The position numbers were made by a program, and so were the translations under genes. A stretch of 64,000 bases of DNA from Darksidea phi. Its lineage: Eukaryota; Ascomycota; Dothideomycetes; Pleosporales; Lentitheciaceae. The stretch is from the NCBI GenBank assembly GCA_030770425.1, contig JASJFT010000011.1, positions 418,509 through 482,508 on the forward strand, written 5' to 3'. Below, piece by piece: positions 36,172-45,893 of the stretch (within the stretch, counting starts at the first letter, position 1; every line of letters starts with the position of its first letter). The notes beneath the pieces were generated by a model. That model was not told the DNA's origin and made no database searches. It saw only the letters and a list, made by a program, of their open reading frames with translations.

Positions 36172-36211
36172 CTTCGTGATGGTCGTTCGTGATGGTCGTT
36201 CGTGATGGTCG
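36172..36211 (+). repeat. 13-bp tandem repeat (TTCGTGATGGTCG) x3
   Basis: Three consecutive copies, followed by a related GTCGTGGTA and TATTCGTAG doublet. Confidence 0.9.
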
Positions 36212-36341
36212 TGGTAGCGTCGTGGTATATTCGTAGTATATTCGTAGTTACCCCACCCCCTCTCTCTCATTCCCACCACTCCAGCCCACGAGAAAGCCTA
36301 CCCATCCACAGCCCCTTCATCACCCAAATCTCACGCCCATT

Positions 36342-36379
36342 AAGTCTCTTAGTCTCTTAGTCTCTTAGTCTCTTAGTCT
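36342..36379 (+). repeat. 8-bp tandem repeat AGTCTCTT, four copies plus a partial
   Basis: Perfect copies ending at AGTCTATACG. Confidence 0.9.
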
Positions 36380-36468
36380 ATACGTACTGCAGCAGCAGCA
36401 CCATACCAACACCATACCAGCAACTTTCCCAACCTTCCCTATTCTGAAATCTCTGTGAATCTCAGTGT

Positions 36469-36516
36469 AGGAAGGAAGAAAGGAAGAAAGGAAGAAAGGA
36501 AGAAAGGAAGGAAGGA
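36469..36516 (+). repeat. GGAAGAAA purine microsatellite
   Basis: About 48 bp of GGAAGAAA units ending in GGAAGGAAGG. Confidence 0.9.
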
Positions 36517-37158
36517 CACGCCATAGTTCGCAGTTAAATAGCGACAAAGTTAGAATTATACGTCTATTCCAAGCTCAAGGTCATAAGCTCATCCGTGTAT
36601 CGCGGCCAAGAGACGTAGAACTTTGTACTTCTACTTTGGGAATGGGATGGGGGTGGTTGGTGGGTTGGTATGGGGGGTGTACCGTCTGCGGTAAGGGGGT
36701 AAGAGGATAAGAGGGGATGGCTCGGAGCGAGGGGGAGGGGGGAAGATTGGGCGTAATGCTAGTGCGAGATTACTGGGTGTTGGCTAGGTCTGGGTTACCA
36801 ATTACAGAGCGAAGGGGGCTTATGAAGTGGGGGCGGGTAAGGCGGTTTGGGTGGTGGTGGTATGGAGCACGCTGAACCAACGACAAGGCGCCTCGGTTGG
36901 TACGTCTTCACCCATTACATTGTTGTATCTATAGTACGGACAGAATGCCCGTTGTGTACGTATGTGCGAAACTTAATATGACGTATGCACGAACATGCTC
37001 CGCGCTAAGTGGGTATCACAAAATGAGACCATGGCCCTGTCTACTACCTCTGGACTAAAACGACAGCCATTACATACATCCCAAACTTTCGGTACCTAAT
37101 CTTGCTCTCGTCACCTTCTATTGTCGCTCTTTCTCCTTTCGTGACTGCTCCGCCTCTT

Positions 37159-38352
37159 CTAACTCCTCTCTCCTTCTACATCACCACTTCCACCCCTGCT
37201 GCCTCTTCGTCCCACGTCACTCAACAGCCTCACTCTTCTCCCTGGATTTTCTGCTTCCCAGGTAGATGCCAGCTCGAGTACCACGCGACTCCACGGATAT
37301 TCCCCTTGCGTGTCCGTGTGCTGGACGCATGGAGACATTCTCAGGGGGATAAACCAGTCAAGCGGTCTTTCCCCCATAATGCTCGTGAAGTTCGGCCGGT
37401 TGCCGAGGTCCCATGGATGGTCAAAGGGTTGCGTTTGGATGACAATGTACTCGCGACCGTCGTCACGGGTGAATTCGCGGATGACGTTTGGTGGACTTTC
37501 GTTGTTGTTTCGCCTGAAATTCCTTTTCGGGGGGTTTTGTGTAGAGCTGTTTGACCGAGTCACTTGCATAGCAATGTTCTGGACACCTCCTCTCTGAACC
37601 GTCTCCACCGTGGTGTAGTTGATGGTAACGTTCCACACCGTCATGAAGAACATGCACCCGGTGAAGATAGTGAATATGGCACTCAACGCTGTCAATGCAA
37701 TCCACGTGGGAGGCTTATCCCCCAGAATCCTCATTCTCTCCGCCAGAAACACGGCGATCGGCAATAGCATGAAGACCATAAACAACATGCCGTAAAAAAG
37801 GAACTGGATGAAGAACTTGTGTGTTGTTTCGCTAATGATGCCGCCGGCCCATGGGCAATAGTGGTCCATGCGGCGAACGCAGCGGCCCAGTTCACGACAG
37901 TGGTGCGTGCGGTCCGGTTTGTAGGCGGAGCACTTGTCGCAGTATTGGGGGCGACCTTCATAGTCAGAGATATAGGCGGAGTACCTGTCGAAGTACTTGG
38001 TCGATGTGTCCGTCTTCTCGACGTTTGCATCTCCTATGGGGACGAGGCCGGGGTTGGTCCAGATTACTTGCACCAGGCGCATCCAGGCGAGTAGCAAGGC
38101 TAAGAGCAGCACGCAGAAGCCGACGACGAGCCCTATTGCGGTGCTCTTTCGGGGGACAATGCCCCGGTCTTGCAAGGACTGCGACGGGGAGTGGAGGTAC
38201 TGGATGCCCATGGCGTAGACGAAGACGTAGGTCGCGAAGCCGAGCGCGCCCAATTCGAGCAGGGGCAGTAAAATCGAGGATAGCTGGCCCATTTTCTGGT
38301 CCATTGTCCGCGTTCTGTGCGTGGTGGACGTTGATTTCCCGGAAGGAGCCAT
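37159..38352 (-). CDS. pfa5: Palmitoyltransferase of the PFA5 type (DHHC family, DHYC variant)
   Basis: Integral membrane S-acyltransferase that attaches palmitate to protein cysteines. Single exon, 397 residues; ATG at 38352. Four hydrophobic segments are visible (about 24-50, 72-97, 178-204, 216-240). The Cys-rich catalytic domain lies between the second and third at about 138-168: QYCDKCSAYKPDRTHHC, then RRMDHYCPWAGG. The active motif is DHYC (163-166), as in yeast Pfa5 and Akr1, so Tyr in place of the second His is normal for the group and not a defect. HKFFIQF follows. The C-terminal 140 residues are hydrophilic and include REYIVIQTQPFDHPWDLG. Filamentous-fungal Pfa5 proteins have this layout, so the assignment is fairly secure. 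Confidence 0.9.
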   Translation of the reverse strand: MAPSGKSTSTTHRTRTMDQKMGQLSSILLPLLELGALGFATYVFVYAMGIQYLHSPSQSLQDRGIVPRKSTAIGLVVGFCVLLLALLLAWMRLVQVIWTNPGLVPIGDANVEKTDTSTKYFDRYSAYISDYEGRPQYCDKCSAYKPDRTHHCRELGRCVRRMDHYCPWAGGIISETTHKFFIQFLFYGMLFMVFMLLPIAVFLAERMRILGDKPPTWIALTALSAIFTIFTGCMFFMTVWNVTINYTTVETVQRGGVQNIAMQVTRSNSSTQNPPKRNFRRNNNESPPNVIREFTRDDGREYIVIQTQPFDHPWDLGNRPNFTSIMGERPLDWFIPLRMSPCVQHTDTQGEYPWSRVVLELASTWEAENPGRRVRLLSDVGRRGSRGGSGDVEGERS

Positions 38353-41274
38353 GGTGGACGATCAATCTAGGAGGATGCGCTGCGGGACTAGGGATGTTTC
38401 AGGGGGTAGCAGTACACGCGTGAGGACGGCCCCGCGAGCCAAGGCGAACGGATGGTAGTGATGGTGGATATGGACGATGCTGCGCTTCCGGACGCGCCTT
38501 GTATGGCTCGCACGACGCAACCGTGGGCAGTGGTCGAGAGAGCGGAGGTGGCGGTTGGAAGCGTGAGGTCAGCACGCTTAGCGCTAAGCACCCCAGCCTC
38601 GTCGGACGCGCACAGATCATTGGGCAACAAGTCCGTCCGATCGACAAAGTAAACACCACAGATCTATCGCAACCTCGCGACCTCGCGGAGATGTGCGTAT
38701 CGCTTCGGCGCCATGTGCTGGGAGATGCTTTGCGCCACACTTGAACTCATGCATCAAATTGATTCAACGCTGAGACTGTCAATTGATCATGTCAGCCAGT
38801 GCCAATGCGGGGTAGGCGGGCGGCTCCTTCCCCTTCGTTCCTTCCATCCCCACCTCCTCTCACGTCACCTCGCCATCGCGCCTCAAACGTTCAAACTTCT
38901 TCTGACGTGGGCTTCAGCCTTCTCCTACATGTCCATCACAGCCCCTCTCCCTCTAGAAATGCACTGAAGGTGTCCTGCGAGCCGCCCTCCCAGCCCGCGG
39001 TCAGCGGCAGCGAGTCATGGACGTGCAGTCATCTCATCCCAGCCTTTTTCCTCAGCTCCCTCCGCTGCTCCCTCAGCTCCTCAGCTCCTCAGCTCCTCAG
39101 TCCGTCTTGGTGCCTATTCTTCTCCTCCTACCCCAGGCACACACCGGCCGAATGCCGTGGCTGCGGGGCCTCTTTCTTCGCGCTCGCCTCATTCGATGGA
39201 CGTCCTGGTCGCCCCAGAGTAGCACGCTTCCTTCACCGGATTTCTTCAGCCTTGCGGGATGTCTGGCTTCCTTGCAGCCTGACATCTTGCCCGCCCTTTC
39301 TTTCCGGTCCCGGTCGCCATGGATGCGCCTGGCGATGGCCTGATGGCCCTCATGCCATCCCCGTCCAATTCCACCTCCACGTATTGAGCTCTTGGGACTA
39401 CGACTGCCAAAGCGAGGCTTCGAAAGGGCGACAATGAGGCTGCCCAAGGCAACCTCTCCAAGAAGTATTTAGTTGCTGCGCCCCCGGCAATGCGAAGCTG
39501 GCGGCGTAAGGTCTCTTCACCGCACAACCGGGCATACCGCGAGGCTTAAGCTGCCCTGCTCGTCATGCTAGCTATGTTTCTGCCTCACCTGAGGAGTCAC
39601 TGGACGAGTCATCACGCGGTACGCTAGAACTCTCCCATCTCGCCGACGAGAATTTGACTAATAGCCCGACAGTGCGCCGGTAAGAACCCCACGGCTCTTA
39701 TACCTGCCTAGGATAGTGTTTTCACTGCTGCGATCCATCGCTCACACGCATCCCGCCCCTACGTGCCATTTGGACCCCGCTGCATCAGACGGTTCGCTCC
39801 GACGCCCGGACTCTGCAACCGTAAACGGCTGGGGAAACGGCGGCCGCGCACAGCGGTGATTGATATAGCAGAATTACATATGGAAAAGGTGCTTACGATT
39901 TCGGGCCTTATTGATTGTCAGGCCTTCCGTTACGGCCGAAGAACATTCTGTCATCCATTGGCCGCAGACACCAGCCGCCGCCTGCACCGCACGTCCATGC
40001 TCCGCGACTGCCAGGCGCAATTAGAATATCTCGCAAACAGTAGACGCTAAGATGGCCGGAAGAGTTCAACGGCTGCGCCACGACCAGCTTCGTGGTAAAT
40101 CTACGTCGTGAGTAAGGCTTCAGTGTCTCGGCGACTGTCTTCATCACACTGCAAGTCTCTCCTACACCGGCGGTGCAAGCCCCAGTCTCGTGCTTCTCGC
40201 CCCCGACTACCCCCGCTCCAACGTCAATGTCTTTCATATGCACTGTTATTTTGCGGACCACTGGCAATATCCCACGCTGCAAGGCGAGGGACCTTCTTGT
40301 TTGGTACCCGGGTCCGTTCCTTGCAGCTGGTGCGACTCCAAATTAATGTAACCGTTTTCGGGGCGTGGTGTTCTACCGGAGAACGGGGCGGCGGGACATG
40401 CGCCCTATCCGATCGCTGGGTTCGGCTTCCTTGGTATGTACAACCAGAAGACCCTATCATTCTCGATCACACCCAAATGCCCTCCAATAGACCGTCCTGC
40501 TCACCTAATGCCTACAGAGTGATACGAGTCGCCCATATCGTCCTGTCTGTCCTCCGTTTTGTCACCTAACGGTTTTGAAGTTGCCTTTTGCCTTTTTTTA
40601 TATCCCAACGCGGTGAGCCCCCTGCGCCAACGGGTCTCGCTCCGACCATAGCATGCACCGGGATTACTAGCTTGCCTATCAAATGCCTACATACCCCTTC
40701 ACGTAACGGGCCGATAACTCTCCTACCTGTCGCCATCCAAGGTCGATGACCACCCCGGCATCGGCTGGGTCCGACGCTTGGCTTTACCGAGACCGCCCAC
40801 CACGGCTCATGACTCCCCGTTGTCCTGTGCTAATGGTGTTGGAGGCCTATGGCTTCATCATTGCGAACCATCATGTTCGACTTCCTCGCTCAGACATATT
40901 TCCGTCCTCGGGCCCGGCCGATGCACCACTGGACACAGTGCTTGGCCGTCAGTGATCCATGCCATGCTGCGTTTCTTCCCCATGGCCTTTCTGCCTCTTC
41001 ACGGATGCCTCCCATGTCTGCGCCAGGCCCTCAGCTAGGTGGAGTAGTGCCTCTTGCGTCCCACCTTCTGCCTTAACTTCAGGAACAGGCCGAGCGCCGG
41101 TCTCTCGAGGGAGGACTCGCTGGCATACGTACAGTATAAAGCTGTCCCGCAGACGAGGCGTATCACCCAGTTCACTGCAAGCTGACCGTTCTTCATTGCT
41201 TCAACCCTGCCTCCCGTTCAATATCAATACCACGACTTTTGTTGCGATCGCCCACCCCCGCCAAACCTGCCATC
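38353..41274. other. Intergenic, no convincing gene
   Basis: About 2.9 kb. Frames here (for example 38799-39437, 40108-40569) overlap in several phases and lack motifs. The first part should be the palmitoyltransferase promoter. No RNA gene or repeat is recognised. Confidence 0.45.
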
Positions 41275-41757
41275 ATGCATACACTTTCCACCCTGCGCTT
41301 CCAGAGTATGAACACGGCTCTGGCCATGACCATCCTTGACGACACTGGCGAGGCGTTGTATGCCCTCCTCCCTTCTACCCTGCTAGAGGGGCGCTCTCGA
41401 TATGCTCTTCTCAACTCCGAAGGTTCATACCCCATTTATCTGGGCGGCATGTTCGATGGTCCCACGCAAGAAGGGCCCTCGGAGGGTGTCTGGTACTGTG
41501 TAGAGTGTGGAGATGGCCCGATCCCTGATTGGAATCCATGCTGCTCCAACTGCCCCTATACAAGGAACAGCGGCGGCTGGACGGAGAGTCCTCGCCATAC
41601 TCATCCTCACGAGTTGCCCGGGTCTGCGCAAGATGGCCCTTCGGAGACTGTCTGGTATTGTGACAATTGCGGCGATGGTCCTTTACAGACCTGGAACCCG
41701 TGCTGCCCAAGCTGCGGTCACACGAAGTGCAGCTATTGCAACACGCAGACAAATTGA
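41275..41757 (+). CDS. Small Cys-rich protein with two zinc-ribbon-like repeats, paralogue 1
   Basis: 160 residues, one exon; ATG at 41275. Two related modules lie in the C-terminal half: VWYCVECGDGPIPDWNPCC... and VWYCDNCGDGPLQTWNPCC..., each with paired CxxC motifs, the second ending SCGHTKCSYC. The pattern suggests zinc binding. There is no signal peptide or membrane segment, so it is probably intracellular. The N-terminal 60 residues have no recognised domain. I do not know the family's function. The gene at 43262 encodes a paralogue with the same WYC module. An intron-like sequence follows four bases after the stop (41762-41812). Confidence 0.75.
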   Translation: MHTLSTLRFQSMNTALAMTILDDTGEALYALLPSTLLEGRSRYALLNSEGSYPIYLGGMFDGPTQEGPSEGVWYCVECGDGPIPDWNPCCSNCPYTRNSGGWTESPRHTHPHELPGSAQDGPSETVWYCDNCGDGPLQTWNPCCPSCGHTKCSYCNTQTN

Positions 41758-41761
41758 ACTA

Positions 41762-41812
41762 GTACGTTAGCAAAAACCATAGCTGCGGTCTAATACTAAT
41801 AGCTTTCTGTAG
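41762..41812 (+). other. Probable 3'UTR intron of paralogue 1
   Basis: GTACGT donor, a strong branch-like CTAATACTAATAG, and TGTAG acceptor; 51 bp, the usual intron size in this window. It starts four bases after the TGA. Confidence 0.6.
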
Positions 41813-43261
41813 TCGATGCAACGCGTGTTTCTCAACGCGAATCAGGCCTTGCGCGCCAACCGTACCACCGTGTTCAAGATCGCCTTCCACCTTCCTCGCC
41901 TCCGATAAAGTTATTTCGAAGTCGACCTCCTCAAAACCTACGCCAATACCGTTCCCCGGCGACACTCCTCTCGGGTCAACAAGATCGGAAATTTTCCTCA
42001 TTTGGATGGGTAAATTGGGTTTCGTCTTTCCTTGTATACATTCGCTCATGCTGCACTCATTTCATTCCTATTGTCAACGTTCTCATGCCACGATATTGGT
42101 GCCAAGAGCCTTTACTGGGGCATTTCAGCAAGCGAAGCATTTTTTGGCGCAGTATCTGTTGTAAGATCTCCAAAAGCCTATTCGGTGCGATCGCCTTTCC
42201 GCCAGACTTCCTAGAATACAAATACGTTAGATTTAGCAAGTCTTATTTGCACTCGCCTTTCCATCCTGCTCTTTTACTGATTTCTGCTCCATCCTTCTGA
42301 TCTCAGCGCCAGCGCGCGTTGGCAAGTGGAGTTCATTTTCGTGCGGCGCGTATCTCCTATCTAGATGACAAGGGACTAGCCCGGCCCTCAAAATCCCATA
42401 CATCCCACTGTGAGATCCAAATCAAGCAGGTACCATCGGAATGCACCAAAGCCAGGAACATTTTCATGTAAGTCTTAGAAGGTAAGACATCTTGCGGAAT
42501 ACGAGCTTACGAAGACCAAGCGGATCCCCGATTCGCTCAGGCACGTTTTCTGGTGAATGCTAATGTTCACCGGACAAATGAGCGTCCTTCTGACCGATAA
42601 TGCAGAAAAAGGCCGTCTTTGTGGCGTTTTAGCGGCCGGGATGATTAAGAGCGAGGCTCAAACGAGGCGGCAGGCGTCAGTTTGCCTCAGGCTTGCGCGC
42701 TATTGAGCAAAAAGCGGCCTCCTCCCCTCCGGTTCGAGTCACGCATCCACCAAAGTATAGCAGAGCCACGCTCGCCACCGTCTAGCTCGTCCTGCACCGG
42801 TGCAAGCAGGTATCAAGATTCGAAAGCTCCGGCCGGTGTACTTCGTCATCGATCAGACGGTTACATTTCGCCCACTTACCTTGCGTAAACGCTCCTGACC
42901 GCCAACACCTCAGCTCGAACGCGACAATCACGGGGTTGTCCGCGGGACTAACGCAGGACTAGCGTTTTGCGAATGGGATTTCTCCCGGCGTGCCCTTCGG
43001 CGCGGTCTCATGGCAAAGGGCTACGGGGCGCCCACCGGCTGTGGCGGGGCCCGCGGTGGCCCGCTTCGCTCAACGGCCTGTTCGCCTGAAAGAAGTGTGT
43101 GTCCTTCGTTCCCTCGTCCCTCAAAAGTATATTAAGGGTGCGCCTGCGATGCTTTCTCGTTCATCACCGGACACCAACGCTTCGTTCTAGACGTCATTCC
43201 AATTCCTCCATAAACACAACTTCTATACATCTTCTCTATCTCATAACTGCCATTTCTCGGC
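41813..43261. other. Intergenic between the two Cys-rich paralogues
   Basis: About 1.4 kb. No coding frame with support. CCGGTTCGAGTCACG near 42739 resembles a tRNA T-arm but has no matching stem or body, so no tRNA is called. Confidence 0.5.
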
Positions 43262-43810
43262 ATGTCAGCAACAACGGTATGGTACTGCTGCCAATGCGGC
43301 GGAGGTGGATACAGTATCATCAACAGCCCCATATGCCATGAGGGCAGTTGCGGGCACATACGCAAAAGCTGCTGCAAGACCGAGACGCACCAGAACCAGG
43401 GATATCAATTCACTCCAAAGAGGGGGAATACACCATCAGAGTGTAGCGATGACATCGCTCGAGACGCTCTTATGACATCGTTGGCCACATATCCCCCGCT
43501 TTTCTCCAACATGTCCCCTGAACTGAGCCTTCACGCCCAGCTCGGAACCGACACAGCTACGTGTCTACCAGGATCTCATACCACTGGTTCAGCACGCCTT
43601 ACTGTCGCCAACCTCGCCTACCTAAACGCGACGTACACTACCCACGCCGGCGACAGCAAAGGTCCTACGGAGGGTGGCCAAGAGGTATTCTGGTACTGCT
43701 GTCAGTGCCACACTGGTCCTTACAATGTTCGTTCCTATGCCGAGTGCATTTCGTGCAATAACCATCCTCGTTGCTCGAACTGTATAACAGAAACAAGGCC
43801 AACGAAGTAA
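43262..43810 (+). CDS. Small Cys-rich protein with two zinc-ribbon-like modules, paralogue 2
   Basis: 182 residues, one exon; ATG at 43262. Modules sit at both ends: VWYCCQCGGGGYS..., continuing to CGHIRKSCC, near the N-terminus, and FWYCCQCHTGPYN..., ending PRCSNC, near the C-terminus. A Ser/Thr-rich linker of about 90 residues joins them. Compared with paralogue 1 the first module has moved to the start of the protein. Cys spacing (WYCxxC, CxxC) suggests zinc or other metal binding. No signal peptide. Function unknown. An intron-like sequence follows the stop here also (43857-43909), which supports common origin. Confidence 0.75.
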   Translation: MSATTVWYCCQCGGGGYSIINSPICHEGSCGHIRKSCCKTETHQNQGYQFTPKRGNTPSECSDDIARDALMTSLATYPPLFSNMSPELSLHAQLGTDTATCLPGSHTTGSARLTVANLAYLNATYTTHAGDSKGPTEGGQEVFWYCCQCHTGPYNVRSYAECISCNNHPRCSNCITETRPTK

Positions 43811-43856
43811 TGGCTAGCGGCATCTTTTGCTTCACATTGGAGGACTACGCAGCGAA

Positions 43857-43909
43857 GTAAGTCTCGTGGGATGGGTCTTTTCGTTAGTGCAGCACGCTAA
43901 TTATGCCAG
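43857..43909 (+). other. Probable 3'UTR intron of paralogue 2
   Basis: GTAAGT donor, GCTAAT branch-like sequence and GCCAG acceptor; 53 bp. It begins 46 bases after the TAA. Confidence 0.55.
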
Positions 43910-45893
43910 TGATTGATACCCATGGGGAGGTTGCTCATTGGATCATGGCGTTTCGGCGTTGGGGCGTGTTTAATTATGTTTGTTTTGTTGCGATGACTAG
44001 GCAGGTAGTGAGCACTACATGGCGTTTTCTTGCGTTGCGTTGATCGCATCGCATTTCCGTCAAGCATTTGTTGCTTCTGTAGATAGATATCCTAGTGCTG
44101 GCGCAATCACATACAACATTTTCACCTGTCCTGATTGCCTCTCGTTCGACACATGCCCTTAGGGACGGGTTTAAGCGTTGGCCACCACCGATGTTGCGGC
44201 ACAGCGTGATCAGTGCGCCGACACCGCGCCGGCGCCTTACCAGCGGAGACTTGAGGTTAAGTTAACATCACGTCTCAGCTCAGCTTAGCGGGGTCGCCTC
44301 AACCACTTTGAGGCTTAACCCGGTTTTTGTCCGCCGCCAAATGCGTGCGAGGCGAAGCAGCCTCGTAGGGCGACGCGCCGCGCTCGAGAACACGAGTTTT
44401 GGAAGGCAGATGGAAGAGGTTTCAGCCCCTACTTCGCCTATCGCCTGCTTCGGAAAATAGGGAAGGTGGCCGAGATCGTGGCTGGGCCCTTTTCATGCGA
44501 GAAAAGCGGAGAGAGAAAGAGGGGGGGGTTGGCGGGTAGTTTGCACGAGGCCCGCCACAGCAATCCCCAAATAATCGTTCGTGTACCACGGTGGCGATGA
44601 CACATGAAGTTTTTGCGCGCAATTTGCTACCTTTTTGCGCAAAACCCGCTGCGTTTTGGACGAAGGAGTGAAAGTGGGGACCGGGACCATGGAGGGAGGG
44701 AGGGCGGCGAGCGAGGGCGAAGCGGGCGCACAACCCGTCCAGTGCTCGCTCGTCAGCTCTCAGCTCGCTGCCTTGCAAAAACCTCAGTGCACCCGCGCCC
44801 GAAGATGGATCCAACTTCGCGCTGCGCATTGCGCCTTGCTTTTGCGAAAAGTTTCTACGTTTTTTCGAAGTCTGCGTGAAGATCAGTGATACGCGATATG
44901 ATATCCTACTAGCCAGCCTTCCTTTCTGGGTTCGCAATGCATGTCCAAGGGGCGTTCGCCCCTTGCCTTGCCCTGTGCCCCGCGTCCCCTGTCCAGGCAT
45001 CATCCTCCTCCCCTTCTTTTGTTGTTCCTGGAGGATGCGGGATGGATGTAGTGCGCCGCATTCTTGCTTTGCCCCTTTCCCCATCTTATCGTAGTGTGGA
45101 AACCTTAAGCGGTGGAAGCAAACGGGTCTCCCCTAGGCGATGGAGCTAGTGCAAAATAGGCTAAGCTTTTTCGAGAGTGCTACGGTAGTGTGAGGCACGT
45201 GTAGGCAGGCAGGCACAGAAACGCTGAGGCAGCAAAAGGGTTGTATTCGGATGGAGATGAGACGAATCCTTAAGGAGACGTAATGGTAGGACGTAGGACT
45301 ATATAGGGTCCGACACGTGACCGTGGCCGGGCCGATGATGATCCGGGAGTCCTCCGGCAGAAGTAGGCGTGACAGTTTAATAATAGGCTACCGATAGACC
45401 AGCCTGTCCCCGGCCTTTGCGGCCCATTTGTTTGCCCTCGGCATCCACCAACATCCTGCATTATTGATAACAACGGACCGATGCAATCCTAGATAGACCA
45501 ATCGGTCTCATACTCGGGTCTGTAGGGGACGGTACTTAGCAGGTGCTTAGCGGGGCATCGTAGGAACGGGCCAATCAATTAACCGTTTGGACGACCTCGA
45601 CGCGCCGTATGGAGAGACATGCTGCGAGCGCCCCATGACCTCCTATACCGAGTATATTATCAGATTGATTTTTCGAGTCGGCGGGTATGTAATATAGGGT
45701 TGGTTTTGCCCCTCGTTGACTCACCCGTCCAGACCAGATCTCACAAGCACCCCGCGCCTTGATAGAGAGCCAACGTATTTTATCCCAACTACAAATCACC
45801 TATTCCAGTTGCCTGTACAGGGTGGTGCTCAAGATATAGTCGTACTTTATTTCAAGCGCACTCTGATTCGGTCGCCACGGGCGGATCCTCTCG
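43910..45893. other. Intergenic, no convincing gene
   Basis: About 2 kb. GC-rich around 44300-45100, where a 220-residue minus frame (44422-45084) is low-complexity and not supported. The last part should be the promoter of the large gene at 45894. Confidence 0.5.

Larger units (their letters stand above)
33808..37158. other. Long intergenic region with simple repeats
   Basis: About 3.3 kb between the convergent homeobox and palmitoyltransferase genes. It holds several microsatellites and short tandem repeats, listed separately, and no credible coding frame. The first part should contain the homeobox 3'UTR. Confidence 0.5.

Noticed and set aside
42730..42765. GGTTCGAGTC resembling a tRNA T-loop, followed by CCACCA
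   Set aside because: The flanking bases do not form the five-pair T-stem and no upstream tRNA body was found.
44422..45084. 220-codon minus-strand frame
   Set aside because: Low-complexity, GC-rich sequence with a start in a poor context and competing frames on the other strand.
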